Shown here: piece after piece, positions 8,952 through 16,477 of the stretch
Layout: each line of letters begins with the position of its first letter
Numbering within the stretch: position 1 is the first letter of the stretch
From: Rhizobiales bacterium GAS188
GTDB taxonomy: Bacteria > Pseudomonadota > Alphaproteobacteria > Rhizobiales > Beijerinckiaceae
DNA length: 64,000 bases
Direction: 5' to 3'
Assembly (NCBI GenBank): GCA_900104855.1
Contig: FNSS01000001.1
Span: 1,860,001 to 1,924,000 of the forward strand
Made by a program: the position numbers and the translations under genes
Notes under the pieces: generated by a model
Told to the model about the DNA's origin: nothing
Database searches by the model: none
The model's input: the letters and a program-made list of their open reading frames with translations, nothing else

Positions 8952-10094
8952 TCAGCCATCTCGCGGACCGGCGACGAGTCGCGCGGTCAACGGCACCAGG
9001 CACAGCAATGCCGCGACCATCCAGAAGGCGGCATGCAGTCCCACGGCCTTCGAGACGAAACCTATGGCGGCCGGTCCGACGAGGATGCCTGCATAGCCGG
9101 TCGTCGTGATCGCGCCGATTGCAAGCGCCGATGGCATCGTCTTTTGCGATCCGGCGTTGCGGAAGAGAACGGGCACGATGTTGGACGCCCCCAACCCGAT
9201 CAACAGGAAGCCCGCCATCGCAACCGCTGCCAGCGGCGCCGTCAGAAGCAGGACGAAGCCGGCGATGGCGAGGGTGCCGCCCCAGAACAGGGTGCTGCGA
9301 TCCCCGGTGCGCGCGGTGATCCTGTCGCCCACAAGACGCCCCGCCGTCATGGCGACTGCGAAGAACATGTAGCCGACGCCGCCCTTGGTCGCGGTGACGA
9401 GGCCGGCATCGGTGATGAGGAGAGCGCTCCAGTCGAGGATCGCGCCCTCGGCGAGGAAGCTCGCGGCCGCCAGACCCGCAAGCAGCAGTACGATGCCGCG
9501 TGGCATCACGAACAGCAGTCCTCTTTCCCCTTGTGCGCCTGTCATCAGGCGAGGCCATGCGAGCGCCATCGCCGCCATCATGATGGCCGAACAGAACAAG
9601 GTTCCCCCCAGCGGAGCCACGCTAAGCGACAGCAGGAAGGTCATCAGCGTCGAGCCTGCAAATCCGCCGATGCTGAAAAGCGCATGGAAGCCCGACATCA
9701 GCGGCTTGTCGGCCGCGCGCTCGACCTCGACCGCATGCACGTTCATGGCGACATCGATCGAGCCCAACGATGCCCCGAACGCGAGAAGAGCGAGCGCGAC
9801 GGTCGTCGGTGTCGCGGCGACGGATAGGACAGGGAGGATGACGGCAAGCCCGAACCCGCCCGCCAGGATGACGGGCTTGCTCCCGTAGCGCGAACTCAGC
9901 GGCCCGGTGAGCAGCATGGCTACGACCGAACCAATGCCGATGCACAGCAGCAGCAGCCCGAGCGTTCCATCATCGACGGCGAGGCGCTGCTTGGCGAAAG
10001 GCACCAGTGGCGCCCAGCAGGCAATGCCGAAGCCTGCGACGAGGAAGGACAGGCGCGTGGCGAGCCGTGTCGCCGGACGATCGGACGAGACCAT
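8952..10094 (-). CDS. MFS transporter, YbjJ-like
   Basis: 380 residues from the ATG at 10094 (an upstream frame extension is Arg/Pro-rich and unlikely). About 12 hydrophobic segments are visible. Landmarks are the loop GPLSSRYGSKPVILAGG after TM2, LGSIDVAMNVHAVEVER, and MSGFHALFSIGGFAG, a set typical of the YbjJ branch of the major facilitator superfamily, whose substrates are mostly unknown and may be sugars or related solutes. It lies 49 bases after the DeoR gene on the same strand, so the pair is probably one operon controlled by that regulator. It is cargo of the tRNA-bounded element. Confidence 0.85.
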   Translation of the reverse strand: MVSSDRPATRLATRLSFLVAGFGIACWAPLVPFAKQRLAVDDGTLGLLLLCIGIGSVVAMLLTGPLSSRYGSKPVILAGGFGLAVILPVLSVAATPTTVALALLAFGASLGSIDVAMNVHAVEVERAADKPLMSGFHALFSIGGFAGSTLMTFLLSLSVAPLGGTLFCSAIMMAAMALAWPRLMTGAQGERGLLFVMPRGIVLLLAGLAAASFLAEGAILDWSALLITDAGLVTATKGGVGYMFFAVAMTAGRLVGDRITARTGDRSTLFWGGTLAIAGFVLLLTAPLAAVAMAGFLLIGLGASNIVPVLFRNAGSQKTMPSALAIGAITTTGYAGILVGPAAIGFVSKAVGLHAAFWMVAALLCLVPLTARLVAGPRDG

Positions 10095-10143
10095 GGATGC
10101 GGTACCGATCAGAGTGCGAATTGCCGGGGCGCGGACGCGCGGA

Positions 10144-10920
10144 TCAGGCGGGGGATTTGCCCGCCACGATGTCGACGCCGAGCCGCGTGATCGCCTCGAA
10201 CTCGGAATGGGTGGCAGCATCATGTTCGACCACTAGGCTGTCGATATGATCGAGTGGGGTCACGCGATGCGGTGCGCCCGTCCCGAGCTTGTCGTTGGTC
10301 ACCATCATCACAATCCGACGGCTACACGTCAGCAGGACGCGCTTGAACGCCGCGTCCGCTGGATCGAAGGCGGACACCCCCTCGACTACCGACGCCGAGC
10401 AGGCACCGAGAAAACAGCGGTCGACGTTCATTTGCTGGACGGCGAGAACGGCAGTGGCATCGACGCTGCCCCCGATCTCCGCGTCGACCAGACCACCCAC
10501 CAGATGGAGCCGAAGGTCGAGCCGATCCGCCAGCATGGCCGCAATGGCAACCGAGTTGGTGGCTATGGTCAGTTCGAGGCTCGGCAGTACCTCGGCTAGG
10601 GCCAGATTGGTGCTGCCATTGTCGAGGAACACGAACTCGCCCGGGCGGATCAATCCGACCGCCGCTGCGGCCAGCGCGGCCTTGCGCTCGCGCGCCTCCC
10701 CGACGCGGACAGTTATCGGCAATGAGGCCGGTAAGATGGGAAGCGCGCCCCCGTAGACGCGCCGGCAGCGGCCTTCCGCCGCCAAGGCGCGAAGGTCGCG
10801 GCGAATAGCGTCAGGTGAGACCGAAAACTCTTCGGCGAGCGAGCCGGCCGTGACCGACTGCCCCTGTGCGAGACGCCCCGCGATGATGTCACGGCGTTCC
10901 ATGGGAGGATCGATTGTCAT
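10144..10920 (-). CDS. DeoR/GlpR-family transcriptional regulator
   Basis: 258 residues. The N-terminal winged helix (residues about 8-62) shows SVTAGSLAEEFSVSPDAIRRDL and the conserved wing CRRVYGGA. The C-terminal DeoR sensor domain carries the phosphosugar-binding landmarks FLDNGSTNLALAEVLP and the later GACSASVVEGVSAFD and ND residues. Members usually repress sugar-metabolism genes and respond to a phosphorylated sugar. No Shine-Dalgarno is seen before the ATG at 10920, so the message may be leaderless or start at a later codon. Four C(A/G)TGCA boxes lie directly upstream. Confidence 0.9.
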   Translation of the reverse strand: MTIDPPMERRDIIAGRLAQGQSVTAGSLAEEFSVSPDAIRRDLRALAAEGRCRRVYGGALPILPASLPITVRVGEARERKAALAAAAVGLIRPGEFVFLDNGSTNLALAEVLPSLELTIATNSVAIAAMLADRLDLRLHLVGGLVDAEIGGSVDATAVLAVQQMNVDRCFLGACSASVVEGVSAFDPADAAFKRVLLTCSRRIVMMVTNDKLGTGAPHRVTPLDHIDSLVVEHDAATHSEFEAITRLGVDIVAGKSPA

Positions 10921-10924
10921 GAAT

Positions 10925-10963
10925 CATGCAATACCATGCATCATCGTGCATTACAATCGTGCA
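10925..10963. promoter_or_regulatory. Phased C(A/G)TGCA repeats upstream of the DeoR gene
   Basis: The hexamer CATGCA or CGTGCA occurs at 10925, 10935, 10945 and 10958. The first three are exactly 10 bp apart, one helical turn, so they face the same side of the DNA. DeoR proteins commonly bind such repeats. The array starts 4 bp upstream of the start codon, which fits autorepression of the regulator-transporter operon. Confidence 0.6.
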
Positions 10964-11169
10964 CGGTGATGGTAAGATTCCCTGACGAGCGGTAGCGAGC
11001 GCTAGTCTGACGAACTCGACGATGTGTCATCTGGAGAAGCATTTCGGAAACCCGCCCCTGTCGGACCAATCGGTAGCTCGACACTGGCACGACAGACTGG
11101 TACAAAGGGGAGGTCGTTGGGTTAGTCTAACTCATTGATATTGCATGTCGATCCAGGTCGGACGACCCC

Positions 11170-11189
11170 GTCCTCTCCTGGGCACCATC
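11170..11189. repeat. Putative attR, copy of the tRNA-Leu 3' end
   Basis: Perfect 20-bp match to 8229-8248, in direct orientation, without the rest of the tRNA. The bases just upstream do not match the tRNA T arm, so only the integration core is duplicated. Confidence 0.75.
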
Positions 11190-11323
11190 ATGACGCCAAG
11201 GCGTTGATGGGCGCGCGCCCTCGCGCATTCGCCTTTGGCCGCTGGTTTGGGCGAGAGCGAGCGCGCCGCCGATCAAGAAGCACGCGCAAGCAATGCCGCT
11301 CGACCGAACCGCACGCGCGGCCC

Positions 11324-12025
11324 TCAGATGAGGCCGGAGCCAATATTGATCGTGAGCGCCAGGATCGTCGTGTTGAAGAAGAAGGATATCACCCCATGAA
11401 TGAGCGTGACGACGCGCATGGGGCCTGAGGTCGTCTCGACATCGGCCGTCTGCGATGCGCAGCCGATCACGAAGGAATAATAGAGGAAGTCGATATAAGC
11501 CGGTTGCCGCGTTGCCGGAAAGCGAAGCCCGCCGCGCGCATCCTCAGGCAAAGCCCTTTCCGCTTCCCGCTCGACGAAAAATTCATGGGCATAGTGCTGC
11601 GCGAAGATCAGGTGGATGAAACTCCAGGCGCTGAAGATCGTGGCGATCGCCAGACCGAGATGCAGGGCTTTGAGATAGCCCTGCGCATCCTTTACGGCTC
11701 CGAGCTGAGCGAAGATGGCGGCGAGACTCGCGATCGCCGCCACAATAGCGAGCGTCAGCACGATGAAGCGGCTCTCGTCGGTGCGCACGGCATGGCGGCG
11801 AATGGTGGTCGCGGTCGCGGTCGTCATCATCCAGGTCGCGAGCCCGATATAGAGCCAGGTGCCGAGATTCCAGGCCAGCAATATGCGCGTGGAGAGATGC
11901 CACAGCGTCGGCATGAGGGCGTAGGCGAGAATGCCGATCAGGACCGAGGCGAGCAATCTCGGCCGCGCGAAGACATGCACCAGATAGCGGTTGCGCAACC
12001 AGAACGAGCCGGCTTCTTTCGTCAT
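11324..12025 (-). CDS. DUF1345 family inner-membrane protein
   Basis: 233 residues from the ATG at 12025. Five or six membrane segments are visible, among them LASVLIGILAYALMP, WLYIGLATWMM, FIVLTLAIVAAIASLAAIF and a C-terminal TLIHGVISFFFNTTILALTINI. The motif YIDFLYYSFVIGCASQTADVE and the closing helix are characteristic of DUF1345 proteins, whose function is not known. It is on the same strand as the next upstream porin gene but separated by about 150 bases. No regulator is adjacent. Confidence 0.88.
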   Translation of the reverse strand: MTKEAGSFWLRNRYLVHVFARPRLLASVLIGILAYALMPTLWHLSTRILLAWNLGTWLYIGLATWMMTTATATTIRRHAVRTDESRFIVLTLAIVAAIASLAAIFAQLGAVKDAQGYLKALHLGLAIATIFSAWSFIHLIFAQHYAHEFFVEREAERALPEDARGGLRFPATRQPAYIDFLYYSFVIGCASQTADVETTSGPMRVVTLIHGVISFFFNTTILALTINIGSGLI

Positions 12026-12174
12026 GTCCCTGTACCCCGTTTGCGCGGTGGCAATGTCAGCCCCGCAGGCTTGCGTCAAATCGACCCTTTCCGTTGCATC
12101 TGCACCTAGCGCCGGGCACCCTTCCCGGTGAAGACGCATGGCCGGGCGGAAGCGACCGGCGCCTTCACTCGGGT

Positions 12175-13662
12175 TCAGAACTTGATCTGGGTGTTGAGGC
12201 CGAGCACGGTCGCGTCCTTGACGACCTTGCCGAGATTGGGGCCGCTCGCCGCCAGCACATGGCCGCCTGGATGAAAGAAGTGCTGGACGTCGAGGTCGAC
12301 GGTGAGCCAGGGCGTGACGTTGACGGTGTAGAGCGCCTCGATCATCACCTCCTGGTCGCGCACCGGAGCCATCGGGCTTGAAGGAAAGGCGAAAGAAGCC
12401 GGGTTGGCGATCGCCGCCGTGGTCGCGAAGGCGCGCGTATCGCGATCGAGCGCGCGCGCCGCATCGCTGATGCGGTCATAGGCCATACCTACGCCGATCA
12501 GATCGGTGGGACGGCCGGGGATCAGGCCGGTGAAGGTCAAGCCGGCATCGGCATAAAGATCGACGAGGTTGCGGTCGCTCGGGCTGGCGCCGAGCCGCAG
12601 GAAGGCGGCGAGCTTGTGCACCCCGTCCTTGTCGCCGGTCAGCAGCGTCTGGTCGACGATGCCGTAGACGCCCCAATCATTGGAAGAGCGCTTCGGCTGG
12701 CCGGTCGAGCTCGGAGCCGCCAGGGACAGCCCGGTATTGTCGAGATGCAGGGCGTTGAAGTTATGACCGGTCTCGAACCAGGAGCCGATCTTGTAGGTGC
12801 CGGGCAACGCGACGCCGGAATTCGCGTAAGCCGTCGAATAGGCGGCTTCGGCGATCCATAAGGTGCCGCCGTTCAGGTTGAAGGTGGTGCCGAAACGGTT
12901 GGCGAGCTGGGGAACCGGATTGCTGCGGCCGGCCGGATCGCCCGTATAGGCACCGGCCATCACGGTTATGGCGTCGGTCGGCGAATATTTGACGCGCGCT
13001 CCCGGCCCTTGCAGCGGATAGGCGGCCCCTCCCCCCGGCAGCACGGCGCCTGTCCAGCCCGGAAAACCGAAGGTCGAGTTGAGGAAAGCCTGCGCGGTCG
13101 GCGCCTGGAAGAACTCATCGTCGATACCGAGCTGGCCCGCACGCAGGCTGAGCTTGCCGTCGAGGAAACGCCGTTCGATCCACACCGCGCCCAGCCGGTT
13201 GGTCGAAAGCGCCTCGAAGAAGCTCACCGAGGAGAAGGCGCCGATCTCGCGCGGCGTGATCGAGCGTCCTTGCAGCGAATACAGGCCTGCGTGCAGATAG
13301 GTGTCGCTCATAATGTCGGCGCGGGTGAACTTGCCGAGATCGATGTCGATCCAGGAATAGAGCTGGCCTTGCGCGTCGACGCCGCGCTTCAAGCCTCCAC
13401 GCGCATTGTCATAGGCGTAGAAATTATATTGCGAGCACAAGGTCACGCCGGCTTCGGTCCCCTTGGCGCGCACACCATAGAGATCGCCGAAAAGATAGGA
13501 TCCGGCCTTCCAGTCGAATTTGTCGGGATATTGCGCCGGACCGGTCGGCGCGTCGCAAGGACCGCCATCCGCGAAGGCGGGCGAACCCGCCAGCAGCCCA
13601 AAGACCGCTCCCGCTAGGAGAACTCTCGCAAAGAGACCCGCTCGCATTCTTATACCGGTCAT
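12175..13662 (-). CDS. OprB-type carbohydrate-selective porin
   Basis: 495 residues from ATG 13662; ATG 13647 is a close alternative. A signal peptide runs to about residue 32 with cleavage after SPAFA. The mature protein is rich in alternating beta-strand patterns (QLYSWIDIDLGKF, LGAVWIERRFLDGKLSLRAGQL) and ends in the aromatic residue of TQIKF, the outer-membrane insertion signal. The RAGQLGIDDEFF segment is typical of the OprB family, which forms 16-stranded channels for glucose and other sugars. It stands alone. An AT-rich region with a short palindrome lies upstream. Confidence 0.88.
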   Translation of the reverse strand: MTGIRMRAGLFARVLLAGAVFGLLAGSPAFADGGPCDAPTGPAQYPDKFDWKAGSYLFGDLYGVRAKGTEAGVTLCSQYNFYAYDNARGGLKRGVDAQGQLYSWIDIDLGKFTRADIMSDTYLHAGLYSLQGRSITPREIGAFSSVSFFEALSTNRLGAVWIERRFLDGKLSLRAGQLGIDDEFFQAPTAQAFLNSTFGFPGWTGAVLPGGGAAYPLQGPGARVKYSPTDAITVMAGAYTGDPAGRSNPVPQLANRFGTTFNLNGGTLWIAEAAYSTAYANSGVALPGTYKIGSWFETGHNFNALHLDNTGLSLAAPSSTGQPKRSSNDWGVYGIVDQTLLTGDKDGVHKLAAFLRLGASPSDRNLVDLYADAGLTFTGLIPGRPTDLIGVGMAYDRISDAARALDRDTRAFATTAAIANPASFAFPSSPMAPVRDQEVMIEALYTVNVTPWLTVDLDVQHFFHPGGHVLAASGPNLGKVVKDATVLGLNTQIKF

Positions 13663-14022
13663 GTGGAAGCCTGATGGTGTTGAGGGAGATGCGTCTGTGG
13701 TTGCTTGCCCCGAGCGCTCAAATCGTCGCACCGGCCCGGATGGGCCGGCAGAGAGGGCGAGGCCTGACATTCCGGCAACCTTCGCGGGAGCACACGGGAA
13801 TAATGTTCGTGCTAATAATTATAGCATGTGCTATTTTCTGTCAACTATGCGCGTCGGCACTGAGGCATGGCCGCTCCGTCACTCCGACGAGACGGCGACG
13901 CCCAAGTGCCGCGACGCCCAAGTCACGCGGGATCCCGGGGGTCGCGGCGTCGGCCAGGTGACGCTGCACATCTCACCTGGCCACTACCGTAGGAGCGGCC
14001 GAGCGCAGCGCGGCCCGCAACC
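13663..14022. other. Intergenic region with porin promoter candidates and hairpins
   Basis: 360 bases without a gene. 13800-13850 is AT-rich and includes the inverted repeat ATAGCA-TG-TGCTAT (13821-13834), a possible operator for the porin. 13952-13982 forms a 10-bp perfect hairpin. A 9-bp inverted repeat GGCCGCTCC/GGAGCGGCC brackets 13869-14000. Confidence 0.5.
13952..13982 (-). terminator. Hairpin after the HisE-like gene
   Basis: GGCCAGGTGA (13952-13961) pairs perfectly with TCACCTGGCC (13973-13982) around an 11-base loop, 40 bases past the stop of the HisE-like gene. There is no T run, so termination would need Rho or the hairpin may only protect the 3' end. Confidence 0.4.
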
Positions 14023-14484
14023 TCAGTCCTTCGGCCGCTTGGGCAGCTTCTCGGCGATGCCGAGCGTTTCAGCGCGCTGGCGCATCTCCTCCCAGACCTC
14101 GTCCGGGGCGACGCCGCATTCGCGCCACAGCACGACCAGATGGTAAATGAGATCCGCGCTTTCCCGCACGACGCCTCGTGCGCGGTTGCGCAACCCTTCG
14201 AAGGCGACCTCGCTCGCCTCTTCGATGAGCTTCTGACCCATCTTGCGCTTGCCGCAATCGAGCAATTGCGCCGTGCGCGGGTTGCGGTCGATGCTGACGA
14301 GGTCGAGCGCCGCGTACAGGCGCGCGATCTCGCCCGCATCGGCCGCAGGCGCAGCTTCGGCCGGCGGCAGCGCATCATTCGCCGATGAGAGGTTCAGTGC
14401 GCGCAAATCTTCGGCGCGGCACATCAGCGTCAGCGATGCCTTACGATCGTGCTGGTCGAGAGCATTCCTGTCGAGAGCAGTCAT
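14023..14484 (-). CDS. Phosphoribosyl-ATP pyrophosphatase (HisE)-like protein
   Basis: 153 residues. Residues about 53-145 match the all-alpha NTP pyrophosphatase fold of HisE: RTAQLLDCGKRKMGQKLIEEASEVAFE supplies the metal-binding E-x-x-E pair and RESADLIYHLVVLWRECGV the second metal helix. HisE removes pyrophosphate from phosphoribosyl-ATP in histidine synthesis. The 50-residue N-terminal part is extra compared with the usual 100-110 residues. No other his gene is near, so it may be a second paralogue. The start is not certain, since a shorter start at Met21 is possible. Confidence 0.72.
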   Translation of the reverse strand: MTALDRNALDQHDRKASLTLMCRAEDLRALNLSSANDALPPAEAAPAADAGEIARLYAALDLVSIDRNPRTAQLLDCGKRKMGQKLIEEASEVAFEGLRNRARGVVRESADLIYHLVVLWRECGVAPDEVWEEMRQRAETLGIAEKLPKRPKD

Positions 14485-14944
14485 GGCTCTGTTCTCCTAT
14501 CTCGGGTTGGTGATCACCGAACCGAGTGAAGCAGAGCCGGCCTCAACAGCTTGCGGCGGACCTCAGGCCCGGCGATCGCCCTTGAGAAATCCCTGATCCA
14601 TTACCCAGTTCGTTGCGCCCGCAGAGCCGTTCGTCGCGAAACGACGATCAGGCGCGCAGGTCGTGCTTCTAGGTCGAGGGCCCATGGTCCTTAACATTGG
14701 TTGGTACTGATGATCCTCGGCGGCGCCGAAGATACCCCTGCCGGTATGCCTCCCCTTCGCGCTTGTCAACCCGGAAAACGGCAAGGCAGCGAGGGAATTC
14801 GCGGCCGAGATTTTCCTGGAAACGGCCTGCGAGCGCCTGCCATTCCCGCTCCGGCTTGGACGGCGCCGGCAATCGGGTTTCCCCGGGCGGGCATTCGGAC
14901 TATAGGATCGCGATCGGTCGACGGCACGGGATCAACGCCAGGGC
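14485..14944. other. Gene-free divergent region between HisE-like and FrmR/CsoR genes
   Basis: 460 bases with no convincing ORF. It must hold the promoters of both divergent genes; ACTATAGGAT around 14898-14908 could contribute a -10 element for the repressor gene, but I cannot define a matching -35. No tRNA or clear hairpin is seen. Confidence 0.4.
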
Positions 14945-15262
14945 ATGAACAAGAAGATGGGTGCCAAGAACGAGCCGCTGGCGACGCAGCATGTGCTCCG
15001 CGACAAGCGCGGCCTCGTCAATAGGGTCCGCAGGCTGCGCGGCCAGGTCGATGCGATCGAACGCGCCCTCGACGGCGAAGCGAGCTGCTCCGACCTGCTG
15101 CAGCGCATCACGGCGGCGCGCGGAGCGATCAATGGGCTCATGGCGGAAGTGCTCGAGGAGCATGTGCGCGAATACCTCATCGAGACCAAGGACAATGATG
15201 CGCCGTCACGCGCGGATGCGGCCGAGGAATTGATCGAGATCATCCATTCCTACCTGACCTGA
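14945..15262 (+). CDS. FrmR/RcnR/CsoR family metal- or formaldehyde-sensing repressor
   Basis: 105 residues, all-helical DUF156 family. The landmarks are VNRVRRLRGQVDAIERALD, the conserved Cys in EASCSDLLQRITAARGAINGLMAEVLEEHVREYL, and downstream His74-like position in EEHV. The family represses efflux or detoxification operons and releases DNA on binding Cu, Ni/Co or formaldehyde at the conserved Cys. The AARGAINGLMAEV segment is closest to the FrmR/RcnR branch. No formaldehyde dehydrogenase or metal exporter adjoins; the next gene, 196 bases on, is MgtC-like. Confidence 0.88.
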   Translation: MNKKMGAKNEPLATQHVLRDKRGLVNRVRRLRGQVDAIERALDGEASCSDLLQRITAARGAINGLMAEVLEEHVREYLIETKDNDAPSRADAAEELIEIIHSYLT

Positions 15263-15458
15263 GCGCGTCGACCCCGTGGTGCGCGGCAGTGCCGACCATG
15301 GCTGCAATCCCGACCTGCACACAACTGTCATCTGTCTGACATATTGAGAAGCGATGGGATGCGCCGGCTTGCGCCTCATCGGCGCGGCCTTCGCCTCCAA
15401 TGCCGGGGACCCACATGCAAGCGAGCGCAAGACCGATAGGGACGTCCGAGCCGTAGAG

Positions 15459-16151
15459 ATGAACGATCTTGCCAATTCCGCGATCGGCCTCGCCTGCGCC
15501 TTCTTTCTCGGCACGCTGATCGGGGCGGAGCGCCAATACCGGCAGAGGACCGCGGGCCTGCGTACCAATGTGCTCGTGGCGCTCGGCGCTTCCGCCTTCG
15601 TCGATATGGGGATGCGGCTCATCGGCAAGCCTGGTGCCGTCCAGGTCGTTTCCTATGTGGTCTCAGGCGTCGGCTTCCTCGGCGCCGGCGTCATCATGAA
15701 GGAGGGCCTCAATATCCGCGGCCTGAATACGGCGGCAACGCTGTGGTGCTCCGCGGCCGTCGGCGCATTGTCCGGTGCCGCGCTCCCCGGCGAAGCCGCG
15801 CTCCTGACCATAGCGGTGCTTGCCGGCAATACGCTTCTGCGCCCGCTGATCAATGTGATCAATCGCGCCCCGATCGACGAGCGGCGCTCCGAGGCGACCT
15901 ATGAGGTGCGCGTGCACACCGAGGCGAGCAGCGTCGTCGGCGCACGCGACCTGCTTGTGGCGGCGCTCGAGGCTGCCAACTATCCGGTCGGGGATGTCGA
16001 GGTCGAGGAGCGCGGCGAAGAGGATGTGGAAGTCGTCGCGACCTTGATCAGCACGGCCGTCGAGCCGGCCGAGATCGAAGCCGTCATCGCGACGCTGAAG
16101 GCGCAGGCCCCGATCCGGGATGCGAGCTGGACGGTGCGGACCACCGATTAG
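15459..16151 (+). CDS. MgtC/SapB family membrane protein
   Basis: 230 residues from ATG 15459. The N-terminal half has about four or five membrane segments with the MgtC landmarks FFLGTLIGAERQYRQRTAGLRTNVLVALGA, given around residues 15-45, and VSGVGFLGAGVIMKEG. The C-terminal ACT-like soluble domain (EVRVHTEASSVVGARDLLVAALE) is as in Salmonella MgtC, which modulates F1Fo ATP synthase and supports growth at low magnesium. It follows the FrmR-like repressor on the same strand. A 5-bp inverted repeat TGTCA/TGACA at 15326-15341 lies upstream. Confidence 0.9.
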   Translation: MNDLANSAIGLACAFFLGTLIGAERQYRQRTAGLRTNVLVALGASAFVDMGMRLIGKPGAVQVVSYVVSGVGFLGAGVIMKEGLNIRGLNTAATLWCSAAVGALSGAALPGEAALLTIAVLAGNTLLRPLINVINRAPIDERRSEATYEVRVHTEASSVVGARDLLVAALEAANYPVGDVEVEERGEEDVEVVATLISTAVEPAEIEAVIATLKAQAPIRDASWTVRTTD

Positions 16152-16477
16152 GGTCGAGATCGTCATCGCTTGCGGCATCACGCCGGGTTCGCGTCTCGAC
16201 AAACCCGCATTCCTTGAGCGTCAAGGCGATCCCCTCATGCTGGTAACCTTAAGGCGCTTTCAAACAAACCCGCAAAGTTTCATTTCTCTCTCTTGTATCA
16301 AGAGCCGCAGCCTTTGCATGCAACGCCGCGGAACGACAATTTTCCTTAACGTGTAGCAAAAAAATAGGCCAACAAAAACACGCACTGCTCAAGGGTTTAA
16401 CTTATAGATTTACTGAGTATTAAGCCGGCTCCAACAGTGCTGAGGGCGAGCGCGGGGATTGGTGTTGGAGTGTCACG
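16152..16477. other. AT-rich upstream region of the TadG-like gene
   Basis: 326 bases, AT-rich from 16260 to 16430, without a gene. It probably contains the TadG-like gene promoter. A CTCTTG-TAT-CAAGAG inverted repeat lies near 16292-16306. At 16330 a GGAAC box is followed after 16 bases by GTG, one base off the EcfG -10, which is too weak to call. Confidence 0.4.

Larger units (their letters stand above)
8229..11189. mobile_element. Decayed tRNA-Leu-anchored integrative element (about 2.9 kb)
   Basis: A perfect 20-bp direct repeat bounds this segment: 8229-8248 overlaps the tRNA-Leu 3' end and 8249 onward leads into a tyrosine-recombinase stub, while 11170-11189 repeats the same bases without a tRNA body. 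tRNA 3' end, adjacent integrase and distal repeat are the usual layout of an integrative element. The cargo is a DeoR regulator and an MFS transporter. The integrase is truncated, so the element is probably fixed. Base composition is similar to the flanks. Confidence 0.75.
10921..11323. other. Intergenic segment with operator array and right element end
   Basis: No gene is visible. It contains the phased C(A/G)TGCA boxes (10925-10963) and the 20-bp copy of the tRNA end (11170-11189). The part from 11190 to 11323 is chromosomal flank just after the DUF1345 gene stop and holds no recognisable feature. Confidence 0.6.

Noticed and set aside
8844-9827. 327-codon plus-strand frame opposite the MFS gene
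   Set aside because: Antisense shadow, rich in Arg, His and Gln, no domain.
11150-11189. A second tRNA-Leu gene
   Set aside because: Only the last bases of the tRNA are present; there is no D arm or anticodon arm, so it is a repeat end.
16330-16353. EcfG-type promoter upstream of the TadG-like gene
   Set aside because: The -10 box reads GTG, not GTT, so it does not meet the consensus.
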